From contig NZ_JAABNR010000006.1 of NCBI RefSeq assembly GCF_009925085.1, positions 124,001 through 188,000 on the forward strand: a DNA stretch of 64,000 nt, read 5' to 3'. The notes beneath the pieces were generated by a model. That model ran no database searches. It was not told where the DNA came from and worked only from the letters and a program-made list of their open reading frames with translations. The position numbers were made by a program, and so were the translations under genes. The stretch is from Stagnihabitans tardus (GTDB lineage: Bacteria; Pseudomonadota; Alphaproteobacteria; Rhodobacterales; Rhodobacteraceae). Below are positions 30,094-38,992 of this stretch, piece after piece (position 1 is the stretch's first letter; each line of letters opens with the position of its first letter).

Positions 30094-31612
30094 GATCCTG
30101 ATCCCCGGCCAAACCTCCCTTGCCCAGCTGGAGCATATCTGGCGGACCGAGGCCCCCGCGCGGCTGCACGACAGCGCCCGCCCCGGCATCGAGGCCGCCT
30201 GCGCCCATATCGCCAAGGCCGCGGCGGGCAGCGCCGCCGTCTATGGCGTGAACACCGGCTTCGGCAAGCTCGCCAGCCTGAAGATCGCCCCGGAAGACAC
30301 AGCCACGCTTCAGAAAAACCTGATCCTGTCGCATTGCTGCGGCGTGGGCGCGCCGATGCCCCGCCAGACCGCCCGCCTGATGATGGTCCTGAAGCTCCTC
30401 TCCCTCGGCCGAGGCGCTTCCGGCGTCCAGCCGCAAACCGTCGCCCTCCTCGAGGCCATGCTGGAGCGTGGCGTCACCCCCGTGATCCCCGCCCAAGGCT
30501 CCGTCGGCGCCAGCGGAGACCTCGCCCCCCTCGCCCATATGACCGCCGTGATGATCGGCCATTCCGAGGCCGAGCACCAAGGCCAGATCAAATCCGGCCT
30601 CCAAGCCCTTCAAGACGCAGGCCTTTCCCCCATCACCCTCGGCCCCAAAGAGGGCCTGGCGCTGATCAACGGCACGCAGTTCAGCACGGCCTATGCGCTC
30701 GCCGGCCTCTTCGGCGCCCAGAACGCCGCCCGCAACGCGCTGGTCACCTCCTGCCTCTCGACCGACGCGATCATGGGCTCCACCGCGCCGCTGCACCCCG
30801 AAATCCACGCGCTGCGCGGCCAACCCGGCCAGATCGAGGCCGCCCGGATCATGCGCGCCCTCCTTGACGGCTCCGAAATCCGCGAGAGCCACCGTGAGGG
30901 CGATACCCGCGTCCAGGACCCCTATTGCATCCGCTGCCAACCCCAGGTCACCGGAGCCGCGATGGATGTCATCGCGCTGGCCGCAAGAACCCTCGAAATC
31001 GAGGCCAATGCCGCCACCGACAACCCCCTGGTGCTCTCGGATGGCCAGATCGTCTCCGGTGGCAACTTCCACGCGGAACCCGTTGGATTCGCTGCCGATA
31101 TGATCGCCATGGCGATCTCCGAGATCGGCGCCATCGCGCAGCGTCGCGTCGCCCTGATGGTCGACCCAACCCTCTCCTTCGACCTCCCCGCCTTCCTGAC
31201 GCCAAAGCCCGGCCTGAACTCCGGCCTGATGATCGCCGAGGTCACCACGGCGGCGCTGATGAGCGAGAACAAGCACCTCGCCCATCCGACGGTGATCGAC
31301 AGCACCCCCACCTCCGCCAATCAGGAGGACCATGTCTCCATGGCCGCCCATGGCGCCCGCCGCCTCGGCCAGATGGTGGATAACCTGAACGTCATCCTGG
31401 GCGTCGAGGCCATCACCGCCACGCAAGGCATCGACTTCCGCGCGCCGCTGAAAACCAGCCTCCCCCTGCAACGCGCCGCCCAAAAGCTGCGCGAGACCAT
31501 TCCGCCCCTCGGCGATGACCGCTACATGGCCCCCGACCTGAAAGAGGCCGCGCGCCTGATCGAGACCGGCGCCCTCACCGAAGCCACCGGCATCCAATTC
31601 ATCTTTTCATAA
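30086..31612 (+). CDS. hutH: Histidine ammonia-lyase HutH
   Basis: A 508-residue enzyme that removes ammonia from histidine to give urocanate. The Ala-Ser-Gly triad that cyclises to the MIO cofactor is visible in [20 protein letters not shown] near residue 143. The [11 protein letters not shown] motif near residue 52 supplies the catalytic Tyr. Length is standard. The last residues (FIFS) and the stop codon are encoded by the beginning of repeat copy 4, so the repeat has replaced or extended the natural C-terminus. Confidence 0.96.
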   Translation: MTEILIPGQTSLAQLEHIWRTEAPARLHDSARPGIEAACAHIAKAAAGSAAVYGVNTGFGKLASLKIAPEDTATLQKNLILSHCCGVGAPMPRQTARLMMVLKLLSLGRGASGVQPQTVALLEAMLERGVTPVIPAQGSVGASGDLAPLAHMTAVMIGHSEAEHQGQIKSGLQALQDAGLSPITLGPKEGLALINGTQFSTAYALAGLFGAQNAARNALVTSCLSTDAIMGSTAPLHPEIHALRGQPGQIEAARIMRALLDGSEIRESHREGDTRVQDPYCIRCQPQVTGAAMDVIALAARTLEIEANAATDNPLVLSDGQIVSGGNFHAEPVGFAADMIAMAISEIGAIAQRRVALMVDPTLSFDLPAFLTPKPGLNSGLMIAEVTTAALMSENKHLAHPTVIDSTPTSANQEDHVSMAAHGARRLGQMVDNLNVILGVEAITATQGIDFRAPLKTSLPLQRAAQKLRETIPPLGDDRYMAPDLKEAARLIETGALTEATGIQFIFS

Positions 31613-31648
31613 ATATCCCACGGGGGTCTGGGGGTGTGAAACCCCCAG
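31600..31648 (+). repeat. AAATATCC-type intergenic repeat, copy 4
   Basis: It reads CATCTTTTCATAAATATCCC, then ACGGGGGT, followed by the hairpin CTGGGGG-TGTGAAA-CCCCCAG (31628-31648). Its first 13 bases encode the last codons and TAA stop of hutH. It lies between hutH and hutU and could tune the relative expression of the two genes. Confidence 0.75.
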
Positions 31649-31668
31649 CCCGTGCCGAAAGGACCGAC

Positions 31669-33348
31669 ATGACCCGCCACAACACCCGCGACATCTACCC
31701 CGCCACCGGCACCGAGATCACCGCCAAGTCCTGGCTGACCGAGGCACCCCTGCGGATGCTGATGAACAACCTCCACCCCGACGTCGCCGAAAACCCCCAC
31801 GAGCTGGTGGTCTATGGCGGCATCGGCCGCGCCGCCCGCACCTGGGAGGATTTCGACCGCATCTGCGCCGCCCTCCGAGACCTCAACGCCGATGAGACCC
31901 TCGTCGTCCAATCCGGTAAACCGGTGGCCATTGTCCGCACCCACACGGACGCCCCCCGCGTGCTGATCGCCAATTCCAACCTCGTCCCCCATTGGGCGAC
32001 CTGGAAGCATTTCAACGAGTTGGATGCCAAGGGCCTGATGATGTATGGCCAGATGACGGCCGGGTCCTGGATCTACATCGGCACGCAGGGCATCGTGCAG
32101 GGCACCTACGAGACCTTCGCCGAAGCGGGCCGCCAGCATTACGAGGGCTCGCTCAAGGGCCGCTGGATCCTCACCGGCGGCCTTGGCGGCATGGGCGGCG
32201 CACAGCCCCTGGCCGCCGTCTTCGCGGGCGCCTCCTGCCTCGCCGTCGAGGTCGACGAGACCCGCATCGACTTCCGCATCCGCACGAAATACCTCGACGC
32301 CAAGGCCAAGACCCTGGACGAGGCGCTGGCCATGATCGCGGAATGGACCGCCAAGGGCGAGGCGAAATCCGTGGGCCTCCTCGGCAATGCCGCCGAGATC
32401 TTCCCCGAGATCTACGCCCGCATGGCCAAGGGCGGCATGCGCCCCGATATCGTCACCGACCAGACCTCGGCCCATGACCCGCTGCACGGCTATTGCCCGG
32501 CGGGCTGGACCCCGGCGGAGTGGCGCGCCAAGCAGGAGACCCACCCGGAGGAGGTCCAAAAGGCCGCCCGCGCCTCGATGCGCGCCCATGTCGAGGCCAT
32601 GGTCGCCTTCTGGAACGCCGGCGTCCCCACGCTGGATTATGGCAACAACATCCGCCAGGTCGCCAAGGAAGAGGGCATGGAGAACGCCTTCGCCTTCCCG
32701 GGCTTCGTCCCCGCCTATATCCGCCCGCTCTTCTGCCAGGGGATCGGCCCCTTCCGCTGGGTGGCGCTCTCGGGCGACCCCGAAGATATCCGCAAGACCG
32801 ATGCGGCGATGAAGCGCCTCTTCCCCGAGAACCAGCACCTCCACCGCTGGCTGGACATGGCGGGGGAACGCATCGCCTTCCAGGGCCTGCCCGCCCGCAT
32901 CTGCTGGATCGGCCTCGGCGACCGCCACCGCGCGGGGCTGATGTTCAACGAGATGGTGGCCAGCGGTGAACTCAAAGCCCCCATCGTGATCGGCCGCGAC
33001 CACCTCGACTCAGGCTCCGTCGCCTCTCCCAACCGCGAGACCGAAGCCATGAAGGACGGCTCCGACGCCGTCTCTGACTGGCCGCTTCTGAACGCCTTGG
33101 TCAACACGGCCTCCGGCGCCACCTGGGTCTCGCTGCACCACGGCGGCGGCGTCGGCATGGGCTTCTCGCAGCACTCCGGCGTGGTCATCGTGGCCGATGG
33201 CACGCCCGAAGCGGCCAAGCGGCTCGAGCGCGTCCTTTGGAACGACCCGGCCTCCGGCGTCTGGCGCCATGCCGATGCGGGCTACGAGATCGCCCGCGAC
33301 TGCGCCATCGCGAACGGCCTGCGCCTGCCCGGCATCCTCGGCAATTGA
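31669..33348 (+). CDS. hutU: Urocanate hydratase HutU
   Basis: A 559-residue NAD-dependent enzyme that converts urocanate to imidazolonepropionate. Typical segments are [40 protein letters not shown] (the NAD-binding glycine-rich region) and [17 protein letters not shown] near residue 265. GAAAGGA lies upstream of the ATG at 31669; the 11 extra codons of the longer frame are repeat DNA. It is last in the hutI-hutH-hutU unit. Confidence 0.96.
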   Translation: MTRHNTRDIYPATGTEITAKSWLTEAPLRMLMNNLHPDVAENPHELVVYGGIGRAARTWEDFDRICAALRDLNADETLVVQSGKPVAIVRTHTDAPRVLIANSNLVPHWATWKHFNELDAKGLMMYGQMTAGSWIYIGTQGIVQGTYETFAEAGRQHYEGSLKGRWILTGGLGGMGGAQPLAAVFAGASCLAVEVDETRIDFRIRTKYLDAKAKTLDEALAMIAEWTAKGEAKSVGLLGNAAEIFPEIYARMAKGGMRPDIVTDQTSAHDPLHGYCPAGWTPAEWRAKQETHPEEVQKAARASMRAHVEAMVAFWNAGVPTLDYGNNIRQVAKEEGMENAFAFPGFVPAYIRPLFCQGIGPFRWVALSGDPEDIRKTDAAMKRLFPENQHLHRWLDMAGERIAFQGLPARICWIGLGDRHRAGLMFNEMVASGELKAPIVIGRDHLDSGSVASPNRETEAMKDGSDAVSDWPLLNALVNTASGATWVSLHHGGGVGMGFSQHSGVVIVADGTPEAAKRLERVLWNDPASGVWRHADAGYEIARDCAIANGLRLPGILGN

Positions 33349-33374
33349 GTCAATTACGCTAACCGATCGTTAAT

Positions 33375-33401
33375 GGTTTTGCCCGATCTTCGGGCAAAAC
33401 C
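33375..33401. terminator. Perfect 12-bp hairpin after hutU
   Basis: GGTTTTGCCCGA-TCT-TCGGGCAAAACC forms a stem of 12 uninterrupted pairs with a three-base loop. It follows the hutU stop by 27 bases and lies 14 bases before the next ATG. No U-run follows; with A/T pairs at the base it may be a terminator for the hut unit or shield the leader of the next gene. Confidence 0.55.
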
Positions 33402-33414
33402 GAAATAGGCCGCC

Positions 33415-33708
33415 ATGCCCGTCACTGTCCTTGCCCATCTGACCGTCGCCGAGGATCAACCCGTTGCGCTGGCCGCCTATTTCAAGGTCACCCAACCCCT
33501 GCTCGAAGCCGCCGGCGGCCGAATCATCAAGCGCTTCCGGCTGACCGATCCGGTCGTGGGCCAGATGCCCTCGCAAACCGTGGTCATCGTGGAATATCCC
33601 TCGCGCGCGGCGGTGGCACAGGTCTTCGACAGCCCGGAATACCAGGCCATCATCCCGATCCGCGACATTGCCTTTCCGACATACCGGATATCCATCGTCG
33701 AAGAGTGA
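33415..33708 (+). CDS. DUF1330 family protein
   Basis: A 97-residue protein of the dimeric alpha/beta-barrel DUF1330 family. The pattern AYFKVTQPLLEAAGGRIIKR in the first half and VVIVEYPSRAAVAQVFDSPEYQAI in the second is characteristic (residue runs around 22-41 and 58-81). No catalytic residues are assigned in this family. It stands alone in the same direction as hut, but separated from it by the hairpin at 33375. Confidence 0.85.
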   Translation: MPVTVLAHLTVAEDQPVALAAYFKVTQPLLEAAGGRIIKRFRLTDPVVGQMPSQTVVIVEYPSRAAVAQVFDSPEYQAIIPIRDIAFPTYRISIVEE

Positions 33709-33751
33709 CAGGCCCCGCCCGCAGGTCTAGACTGACGACCGGAGGTGACCC

Positions 33752-34084
33752 ATGTCCTGGCTCTCGCGTCTCGCCGAAAGGCAAATCCTGAAAACCCAGC
33801 TCAAGGGCGGGTTGCAGGGCCTTGAGGGCGAAGGCAAACCCCTGCCCGACCGCCCCGGCGATGCCTTTGTCAGCGCGGGCGATGCGGCGGGCTTCCGGAT
33901 CATGGCCCAGGCCGGGGTCCTGCCCGAGGAGATCACGCTGAAAAAGCAGGTCCAGGCGCAGGCCGCGCTCCTAGCCACCCTCCCCGAGGGACCCGAGCAC
34001 AGGCAGGCCATGGCCAAACTGGCCGAGCTTCAGATGCGCCAGGCCATCGCCGAGGAATCGCGCCGCCGCTTCCTGAAAGGGTAA
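33752..34084 (+). CDS. DUF1992 / DnaJ-homologue subfamily C28-like protein
   Basis: A 110-residue, largely helical protein. It carries the family start MSWLSRLAERQILKTQLKGG followed by LEGEGKPLPDRPGDAFV, which is the DUF1992 signature, and a Gln/Ala-rich helical C-terminus. Despite the DNAJC28 name there is no J domain. GGAGG lies upstream of the ATG at 33752. Function is unknown. Confidence 0.85.
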   Translation: MSWLSRLAERQILKTQLKGGLQGLEGEGKPLPDRPGDAFVSAGDAAGFRIMAQAGVLPEEITLKKQVQAQAALLATLPEGPEHRQAMAKLAELQMRQAIAEESRRRFLKG

Positions 34085-34224
34085 AAGGCGCGACGCCCCG
34101 CATCCAGGCAGGCCCAGCCCAAAGTCCGGCCGACAAAGCCCAGGATCGTCTGTCACCCGCAGCCGCATTGCGCCGCCCAAGACACGCTCCGCCTCTTCCC
34201 GCGCAAGCCGCTCCCCGGGCCCCG

Positions 34225-34290
34225 TCTTTCATCTTTTCACAAATATCCCGGGGGGAGAGGCCGCAAGGCCTCGGGGGGCAGCGCCCCCCC
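34225..34290 (+). repeat. AAATATCC-type intergenic repeat, copy 5
   Basis: It begins GTCTTTCATCTTTTCACAAA, then TATCCCGGGGGG. Two hairpins follow: GAGGCC-GCAA-GGCCTC and GGGGGGC-A-GCGCCCCCC. It lies in the 34085-34328 gap between convergent genes, the rest of which shows nothing else convincing. Confidence 0.75.
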
Positions 34291-34328
34291 GAATGCATCT
34301 CTTGCGGCAAAGCCGCTCCGCTTGGGTC

Positions 34329-35282
34329 TCAGACGCGCGGGTTCTTCTCCACCGCTCCGGTCCAGATCGGGTTCGACCAGGCCCGCTTGCCCGCCGCATC
34401 GATCACCGCGGCCCGGACCCAGGGCGAGTTGTTCAGCCGCTCCAGGGGCACTTCGCCCCGCGTCAGGCTCTCGCCATGGACGGCCTTGGCCCCCGTCCCC
34501 CAGCCGATCGCCACGATGGACCGCACGGCCGAGCATTCGACGACGAGTTTCCCATCCTCGACCCGCACATCGCGCAATTCCGGCCCAGTGGAGGAATAGA
34601 AGGCCCCCGCCTTCAAGGCCGCAAGCAGGGCCTCGGGCGTGTTCTCTTCCGCCTTGACCATGGTCCAGCCGCCGAAATGGTCGGGTTCCGAGAAATGCGC
34701 ATCATCCGTGGCGATCAGCGTCAGGCGCCGCCCCTCGGTCAGAAGCTGATCGGCGACGAAGAACCCATCCGCCCGGTCACAGCCCATGGCGCAGCCGTGG
34801 TTATAGATCTCGACCGCATGGGCGGCGGAGATCGACCTGGCATCGTCGAAGGTCAGCGAGGACCATTGCGGATGGGCAATCGCCACGAAGGCCCCCGCCG
34901 CCACGGCCCGCGCCGCGATCTCGGGCCCCGTCTCCTGCCCCGCCACCGGCACGAAATCCGGCGTATGCGAGGGCGCGAAGTCGGGCGGGAGCCCCACGGC
35001 CAGGATATGCCAGAGCTCGCCGTTTTCCATCGCGCCCGAATGCAGCTCGGCGCCGAGGATCGTGGTGAAGTCGCGGTCGCGGAAGCCTGTCGTGTCGGTG
35101 ATCGGATAGCCGAAGCGGCCGACGAAATGGTCGGTCAGGGCGATGAAGTCATAGCCCTCCGCCTTGTAGCGGCGGCAGACCTCGGCGGGGGCAAGAACTC
35201 CATCCGAATTGGTCGAATGGGTGTGCAGGTTGCCGCGCCAGAAACGGCCGGGATTGGTGAAGGCGGGAAGGGTCAGGGTCAT
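34329..35282 (-). CDS. PHP-domain metallohydrolase (CehA/McbA-like)
   Basis: A 317-residue protein with PHP-type metal motifs: GNLHTHSTNSDGVLAP near residue 20, FIALTDHFVGRFGYP near 45, GAELHSG near 75, AIAHPQWSSL near 140, and TDDAHFSEPDHFGGW near 210. These are the His/Asp sets expected for a multinuclear metal centre. Such proteins hydrolyse phosphoesters, or carbamates in the CehA/McbA group; the substrate here is unknown. GGAG lies before the ATG at 35282, and the longer frame upstream is not coding-like. There is no signal peptide. Confidence 0.85.
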   Translation of the reverse strand: MTLTLPAFTNPGRFWRGNLHTHSTNSDGVLAPAEVCRRYKAEGYDFIALTDHFVGRFGYPITDTTGFRDRDFTTILGAELHSGAMENGELWHILAVGLPPDFAPSHTPDFVPVAGQETGPEIAARAVAAGAFVAIAHPQWSSLTFDDARSISAAHAVEIYNHGCAMGCDRADGFFVADQLLTEGRRLTLIATDDAHFSEPDHFGGWTMVKAEENTPEALLAALKAGAFYSSTGPELRDVRVEDGKLVVECSAVRSIVAIGWGTGAKAVHGESLTRGEVPLERLNNSPWVRAAVIDAAGKRAWSNPIWTGAVEKNPRV

Positions 35283-35369
35283 GGGATCACTCCGGTTTTT
35301 CCCATGGTTACACGCTGGGCCATGACGCTTCCACGACAGAAGCGACGCAGTCCCAGGTCGCAGACGCAA

Positions 35370-35389
35370 GCCGACGCGCCAGCGTCGGC
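35370..35389. terminator. Small hairpin in the chrR / metallohydrolase gap
   Basis: GCCGACGC-GCCA-GCGTCGGC forms an eight-bp stem with a four-base loop, downstream of chrR (minus strand). There is no U-run. It is the only structured element seen in the 35283-35448 gap. Confidence 0.35.
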
Positions 35390-35448
35390 CCCCCGGAGCC
35401 CGAAGTGCCCCCGTCTCACCCGCGCCAAGGTGTCAAGCCAGCGCCCCC

Positions 35449-36090
35449 TCAGATGCGGAAGAAGGGCTGCATCAGGCGCGGGATGAGATCGGTGAAGCGC
35501 AGGGGCGCATCGGTCACGGCCAGGCAAATGCAATCCACCCCGGGCTCTGCCACGGGCTGATGCTCCAGCTCTTCGCCCGCAATCTCGACATCCCCCGGCC
35601 CGAAGCGGTCCGTGGCATCGCGGAAGGCGCCTTGCAGCACCAGGGTCAGCTCGCGCCCCCGGTGGCCGTGGTCGGGAACGGCCTGGCCCGCCGGAATATG
35701 CAAGAGCCGCGCCGAGGCCCTGCGCGAGGTGGGAAGGATCGCCTGCCGGACCCCCATGCCCAAGGTCCTCCATTTCACCGCCTCAAGATCGCCGCCGACA
35801 TAGTCCAGAAGCGGCGCCGGAAGCACCGACTTCGGCGCCCGCGCCACGGCGCGCGGGGCCTGCGCCACACCGCCGATCCGCGCCATGGCCCGCGCCAGCG
35901 CGTCATCGGCCATGGCGGCGGTCTCTTGTTCCAGCACCGCCCCGCCGAGAACCTCATAGGCCATCAGCCGCGCCCGGCATTCGTCGCACATAGACACATG
36001 GGTGGCCACGATCAGCGCAAAGGCCTCGGGCAGGTTTCCCGCCGCGTGACCCAGGAGCAGGTCTTCCGAAAGATGGTGGCGAATCGTCAT
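35449..36090 (-). CDS. chrR: Zinc-dependent anti-sigma factor ChrR
   Basis: A 213-residue anti-sigma factor that sequesters RpoE until singlet oxygen or related stress. All ligands known for the R. sphaeroides protein are at the same numbers: His6, His31, Cys35 and Cys38 (HVSMCDEC) in the N-terminal anti-sigma domain, and His141, His143, Glu147 and His177 in the C-terminal cupin domain, with Cys187 and Cys189 near the end. Length is also identical. It follows rpoE by three bases in one operon. The C-terminal cupin domain is the stress-responsive part in the characterised homologue. Confidence 0.95.
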   Translation of the reverse strand: MTIRHHLSEDLLLGHAAGNLPEAFALIVATHVSMCDECRARLMAYEVLGGAVLEQETAAMADDALARAMARIGGVAQAPRAVARAPKSVLPAPLLDYVGGDLEAVKWRTLGMGVRQAILPTSRRASARLLHIPAGQAVPDHGHRGRELTLVLQGAFRDATDRFGPGDVEIAGEELEHQPVAEPGVDCICLAVTDAPLRFTDLIPRLMQPFFRI

Positions 36091-36093
36091 GTC

Positions 36094-36645
36094 TTACCCT
36101 TCAGCCAATCGAGCCCGCAGGCGGTCCAGCGCCAGGCGGATTCGCGATTTGATCGTGCCCAGCGGCAGCCCGGTCTCGGCCGCGATCTCGCTTTGGCTGA
36201 GATCGCCCCAATAGGCGCGCTGGATGAGGCTGCGCTGCTTTTCGGGCAGCTCGCCCAAGGCCGCGGCCAGGCGGCGGTTCTCTTCGGCCGTGGCGTAAAG
36301 ATCGGCCTGGTCCGGCTCTTCTTCCAGGTCCCAGGGCGCCGGTTCCGCCTCGGGCCTGCGGTCGCGGCGGATCATGTCGATCATCCGGTTCCGCGCGATG
36401 GTGAAAATCCAGGTCGAGACCGAGGCCTTGACCGGATCATAGCTTGCCGCCTTCTGCCACAGCGTCGCCATGACATCCTGGGCGCATTCCTCCGCCAGGG
36501 CCGCATTGGCGCCGTTCTTGATCAAAAAGGCCTTCACCCTTGGCGCGAAATGCCGGAACAGCACGGCAAAGGCCGCGCGATCGCCCGCCTTGACCGCCGC
36601 CATCTCGGTGATCCAGTCGCCCTGCACCCGTGCTGTCCCCGCCAT
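36094..36645 (-). CDS. rpoE: ECF sigma factor RpoE (ChrR-regulated, ECF11 type)
   Basis: A 183-residue group IV sigma factor. Region 2 is visible as AFAVLFRHFAPRVKAFLIKN and VSTWIFTIARNRMIDMIRRD, region 4 as SEIAAETGLPLGTIKSRIRL. I chose the ATG at 36645 (MAGTARVQGDWITEM) because it aligns with the R. sphaeroides N-terminus and because the sigma-E promoter at 36719-36748 would start transcription near 36712, leaving no room for upstream starts (36714, 36705) except as leaderless translation. It pairs with chrR and is autoregulated. Confidence 0.93.
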   Translation of the reverse strand: MAGTARVQGDWITEMAAVKAGDRAAFAVLFRHFAPRVKAFLIKNGANAALAEECAQDVMATLWQKAASYDPVKASVSTWIFTIARNRMIDMIRRDRRPEAEPAPWDLEEEPDQADLYATAEENRRLAAALGELPEKQRSLIQRAYWGDLSQSEIAAETGLPLGTIKSRIRLALDRLRARLAEG

Positions 36646-36718
36646 TGCCGCCTGACCCGCAACATAGGCGGGCGGATCGAAAAGGCCAGAGCGGGTTTGC
36701 GGCATCACCAACATGAGC

Positions 36719-36748
36719 TTTCTACGCCGCAACTTCCGGCCCGGATCA
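36719..36748 (-). promoter_or_regulatory. Sigma-E-type promoter of rpoE-chrR
   Basis: On the minus strand TGATCC (36748-36743) is followed after 18 bases by TAGAAA (36724-36719). This fits the TGATCC / TAAGA-like pattern known for the R. sphaeroides RpoE regulon and indicates autoregulation. The predicted transcript start is near 36712. Confidence 0.7.
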
Positions 36749-36784
36749 CCCGGGGCGAAACTTTTCTTCCCGCCCCCCCGTTGG

Positions 36785-36814
36785 TGATCCAAACTGACCC
36801 GGCAGCCGTATCAG
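36785..36814 (+). promoter_or_regulatory. Sigma-E-type promoter of the divergent operon
   Basis: On the plus strand TGATCC (36785-36790) is followed after 18 bases by TATCAG (36809-36814), 22 bases before the ATG at 36837. Together with the minus-strand copy it makes a symmetrical divergent pair, with the two -35 elements 36 bases apart. The -10 is less close to the known consensus than that of rpoE. Confidence 0.65.
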
Positions 36815-36836
36815 GCTGACAACACCAGGAGAGACC

Positions 36837-38132
36837 ATGCCCTTCGAGACCCGCTTCCCGCCCTCCCGCATCGCTGTCATCGGCGGGGGCATCTCGGGCC
36901 TCGCGGCCGCCCATCTCCTGGCCAGCGATCACGCGGTGGTGCTTTTCGAGGCGGCGGACAGGCTCGGCGGCCATGCCCATACGGTCTGGGCGGGGAAGCG
37001 CGGTGACCAGCCGGTCGACATGGGCTTCATCGTCTTCAACCGGGTGAACTATCCGCTTCTCTCCGGCCTCTTCGACCGGCTCGGCGTGCCCGTCGCGCCC
37101 TCGAACATGAGCTTCGGCGCCTCGATCCAGGGCGGAGAGATCGAATATGGCCTGAAATCGCTGAGCTCGCTTTTCGCGCAGCGCAAGAACGCCTTCAGCC
37201 CCTCTTACCTGCGCATGCTGGCCGATATCCTGAAGTTCCACCGCAAGGCCGACCAGGTCCTGCGCCCCGGCATGACGCTGCGCGACCTCCTCGCGGCCCT
37301 TGGCACCTCCGACGCCTTCCGCGACCATTACATCACCCCCTTCACCGGCGCGATCTGGTCCACGCCCACCGAGGGCGTCCTCGACTTCCCCGCCGAGGCC
37401 CTGATCCGCTTCTTCGTCAACCATGGCCTGATGGGCGTCTTCCGCCATCACCAATGGGAGACGGTCAAGGGCGGCTCCATCGAATATGTCCGCCGGGTCG
37501 AGGCCGACCTGACCCGCCAGGGCGTCGAAATCCGGCTCAAGGCCCCCGTCGCCGCTGTCCGCCGTCTGGCCGAGGGCGTCCTTGTCCGCGCCGAGGGCGG
37601 CGAATGGGAGGCCTTCGACGAGGTGATCTTCGCCAGCCATTCCGACCAGACGCTCGCCATGCTCGCGGATGCCACCCCGTCCGAGACCAAGGCGTTGAAG
37701 GCGATCCGCTACCAGCCCAACACGGCGATCCTGCATTGCGACGAAAGCCTCATGCCGCGCTCGCGCCGGGCCTGGGCCTCCTGGACCTATGCCGAGCCCA
37801 AGGGTCCGCGCGCCCCGCGCATCGACCTGACCTATTGGATGAACTCGCTGCAACCCATCCCCAAGGAGGACCCGCTCTTCGTCTCCTTGAACCCCAACCG
37901 CGCCATCGACCCCGCCAAGATCTACGAGACAAGGACCTTCCACCACCCGGTCTATGACCTTGCCGCGCTCAAGGCCCAGGAGGAGATCCGCGCCTTCAAC
38001 GGCACCGCATCGACCTGGTTCTGCGGCGCCTGGATGAAGAACGGCTTCCACGAGGACGGCTTCGCCTCGGCCCATGACGTGGCCCTGGCCATCCGCGCCC
38101 GCCGCCCGGCCCTGGTCGAGGCCGCCCAATGA
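36837..38132 (+). CDS. FAD-dependent oxidoreductase (COG2907-type, RpoE-regulon)
   Basis: A 431-residue flavoprotein of the amine oxidase/desaturase class. The N-terminal FAD motif is IAVIGGGISGLAAAHLLASD, followed by FEAADRLGGHAHTVW. It is the first gene of a four-gene operon starting from a sigma-E promoter. The order (COG2907 protein, DUF1365 protein, further genes, SDR) matches the R. sphaeroides RSP1091-RSP1087 locus; from memory the first two enzymes there act in furan fatty acid synthesis (UfaD, UfaO) on phospholipid acyl chains. That role is inferred, not shown here. The stop overlaps the next start (ATGA). Confidence 0.88.
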   Translation: MPFETRFPPSRIAVIGGGISGLAAAHLLASDHAVVLFEAADRLGGHAHTVWAGKRGDQPVDMGFIVFNRVNYPLLSGLFDRLGVPVAPSNMSFGASIQGGEIEYGLKSLSSLFAQRKNAFSPSYLRMLADILKFHRKADQVLRPGMTLRDLLAALGTSDAFRDHYITPFTGAIWSTPTEGVLDFPAEALIRFFVNHGLMGVFRHHQWETVKGGSIEYVRRVEADLTRQGVEIRLKAPVAAVRRLAEGVLVRAEGGEWEAFDEVIFASHSDQTLAMLADATPSETKALKAIRYQPNTAILHCDESLMPRSRRAWASWTYAEPKGPRAPRIDLTYWMNSLQPIPKEDPLFVSLNPNRAIDPAKIYETRTFHHPVYDLAALKAQEEIRAFNGTASTWFCGAWMKNGFHEDGFASAHDVALAIRARRPALVEAAQ

Positions 38133-38992
38133 ACGACCAGCCAACCGCAGCCTCCCCCAAGGCGCCCCCTTCCTTTCAAATTGGCACAAATACTCCCGGG
38201 TGGGTCGGGGAGGGCAGGCAGCCCTCCCCGGGTCTGCCGCCAGCGCCCGCCCTGCATCTGCGCGGCCAGACCGTCCACTCCCGCACGGGCTCCGTCGCCA
38301 ATGCCTTCCGCTATGGCATCGACTATGTCCTGACCGATGCCGAGGCCGCAGCCCCTGGGCCTTGGGCCTTTTCCCGCAACCGCGCCAACCTCGCCAGCCT
38401 TCACGACCGCGACCATGGCGGGCCTCCTGGCCAGGGCCGGGGCGCCCCTTGGGTGCGTGAGACCCTCGCCGCCCATGGCCTCCCCGCCCCCAGCCGCATC
38501 CGGCTGCTGGCCCAGCCGCGCATCCTGGGTCATGTCTTCAACCCGGTCTCCTTCTGGCTTTGCGAGGATGACACGGGGCTGCGCGTCGTCGTGGCCGAGG
38601 TCACCAACACCTATGGCGACCGGCATTCCTATCTCTGCCACCGCGACGACCTCGGCCCCATCGGCCCCTCGGACCGGCTGAGCGCGCAGAAGGTCTTCCA
38701 TGTCTCGCCCTTCCAGGACATCGCGGGGGGCTATGTCTTCCGCTTCGACATAAGGCCCGACCGGCTGAACATCGTGATCGAGCACGAGGGCACGCGGGGC
38801 GGGCTGACCGCGACGCTGTCGGGGCGTCTGGCCCCCCTGACCTCGGCGGGCCTGATCGCGGCGAGCCTGCGCCGCCCCTTCGGCTCGCGCCGGGTGCTGG
38901 CGCTGATCCACTGGCAGGCCGTCAAGCTCTGGTGGAAGGGCGTCCCCTTTCGTCCCCGCCCCACTCCCCCGACCAACGAGGTGTCCCGATGA
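38129..38992 (+). CDS. DUF1365 protein with a repeat-encoded N-terminal insertion
   Basis: A 287-residue protein. The conserved DUF1365 core begins about residue 40 (ALHLRGQTVHSRTGSVANAF) and includes LGHVFNPVSFWLC and VTNTYGDRHSYLC. The preceding about 35 residues are largely the translation of repeat copy 6 (38171-38231), which is inserted in frame. No alternative start codon is visible after it. The ATG is fixed by an ATGA overlap with the upstream gene. The homologue in the R. sphaeroides RpoE regulon is linked to oxygen incorporation in furan fatty acids (from memory). The insertion is probably tolerated as an unstructured tail. Confidence 0.85.
   Translation: MNDQPTAASPKAPPSFQIGTNTPGWVGEGRQPSPGLPPAPALHLRGQTVHSRTGSVANAFRYGIDYVLTDAEAAAPGPWAFSRNRANLASLHDRDHGGPPGQGRGAPWVRETLAAHGLPAPSRIRLLAQPRILGHVFNPVSFWLCEDDTGLRVVVAEVTNTYGDRHSYLCHRDDLGPIGPSDRLSAQKVFHVSPFQDIAGGYVFRFDIRPDRLNIVIEHEGTRGGLTATLSGRLAPLTSAGLIAASLRRPFGSRRVLALIHWQAVKLWWKGVPFRPRPTPPTNEVSR
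38171..38231 (+). repeat. AAATATCC-type repeat, copy 6, inside a coding sequence
   Basis: It reads CCTTTCAAATTGGCACAAAT, then ACTCCCGGG, followed by the hairpin GGGGAGGGC-AGGCA-GCCCTCCCC (38206-38228). The first part matches copy 1 most closely (CCTTTCA-A-TGGC-CAAATA). It lies within the 5' end of the DUF1365 gene and is translated as residues 15 to about 35. Confidence 0.75.
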
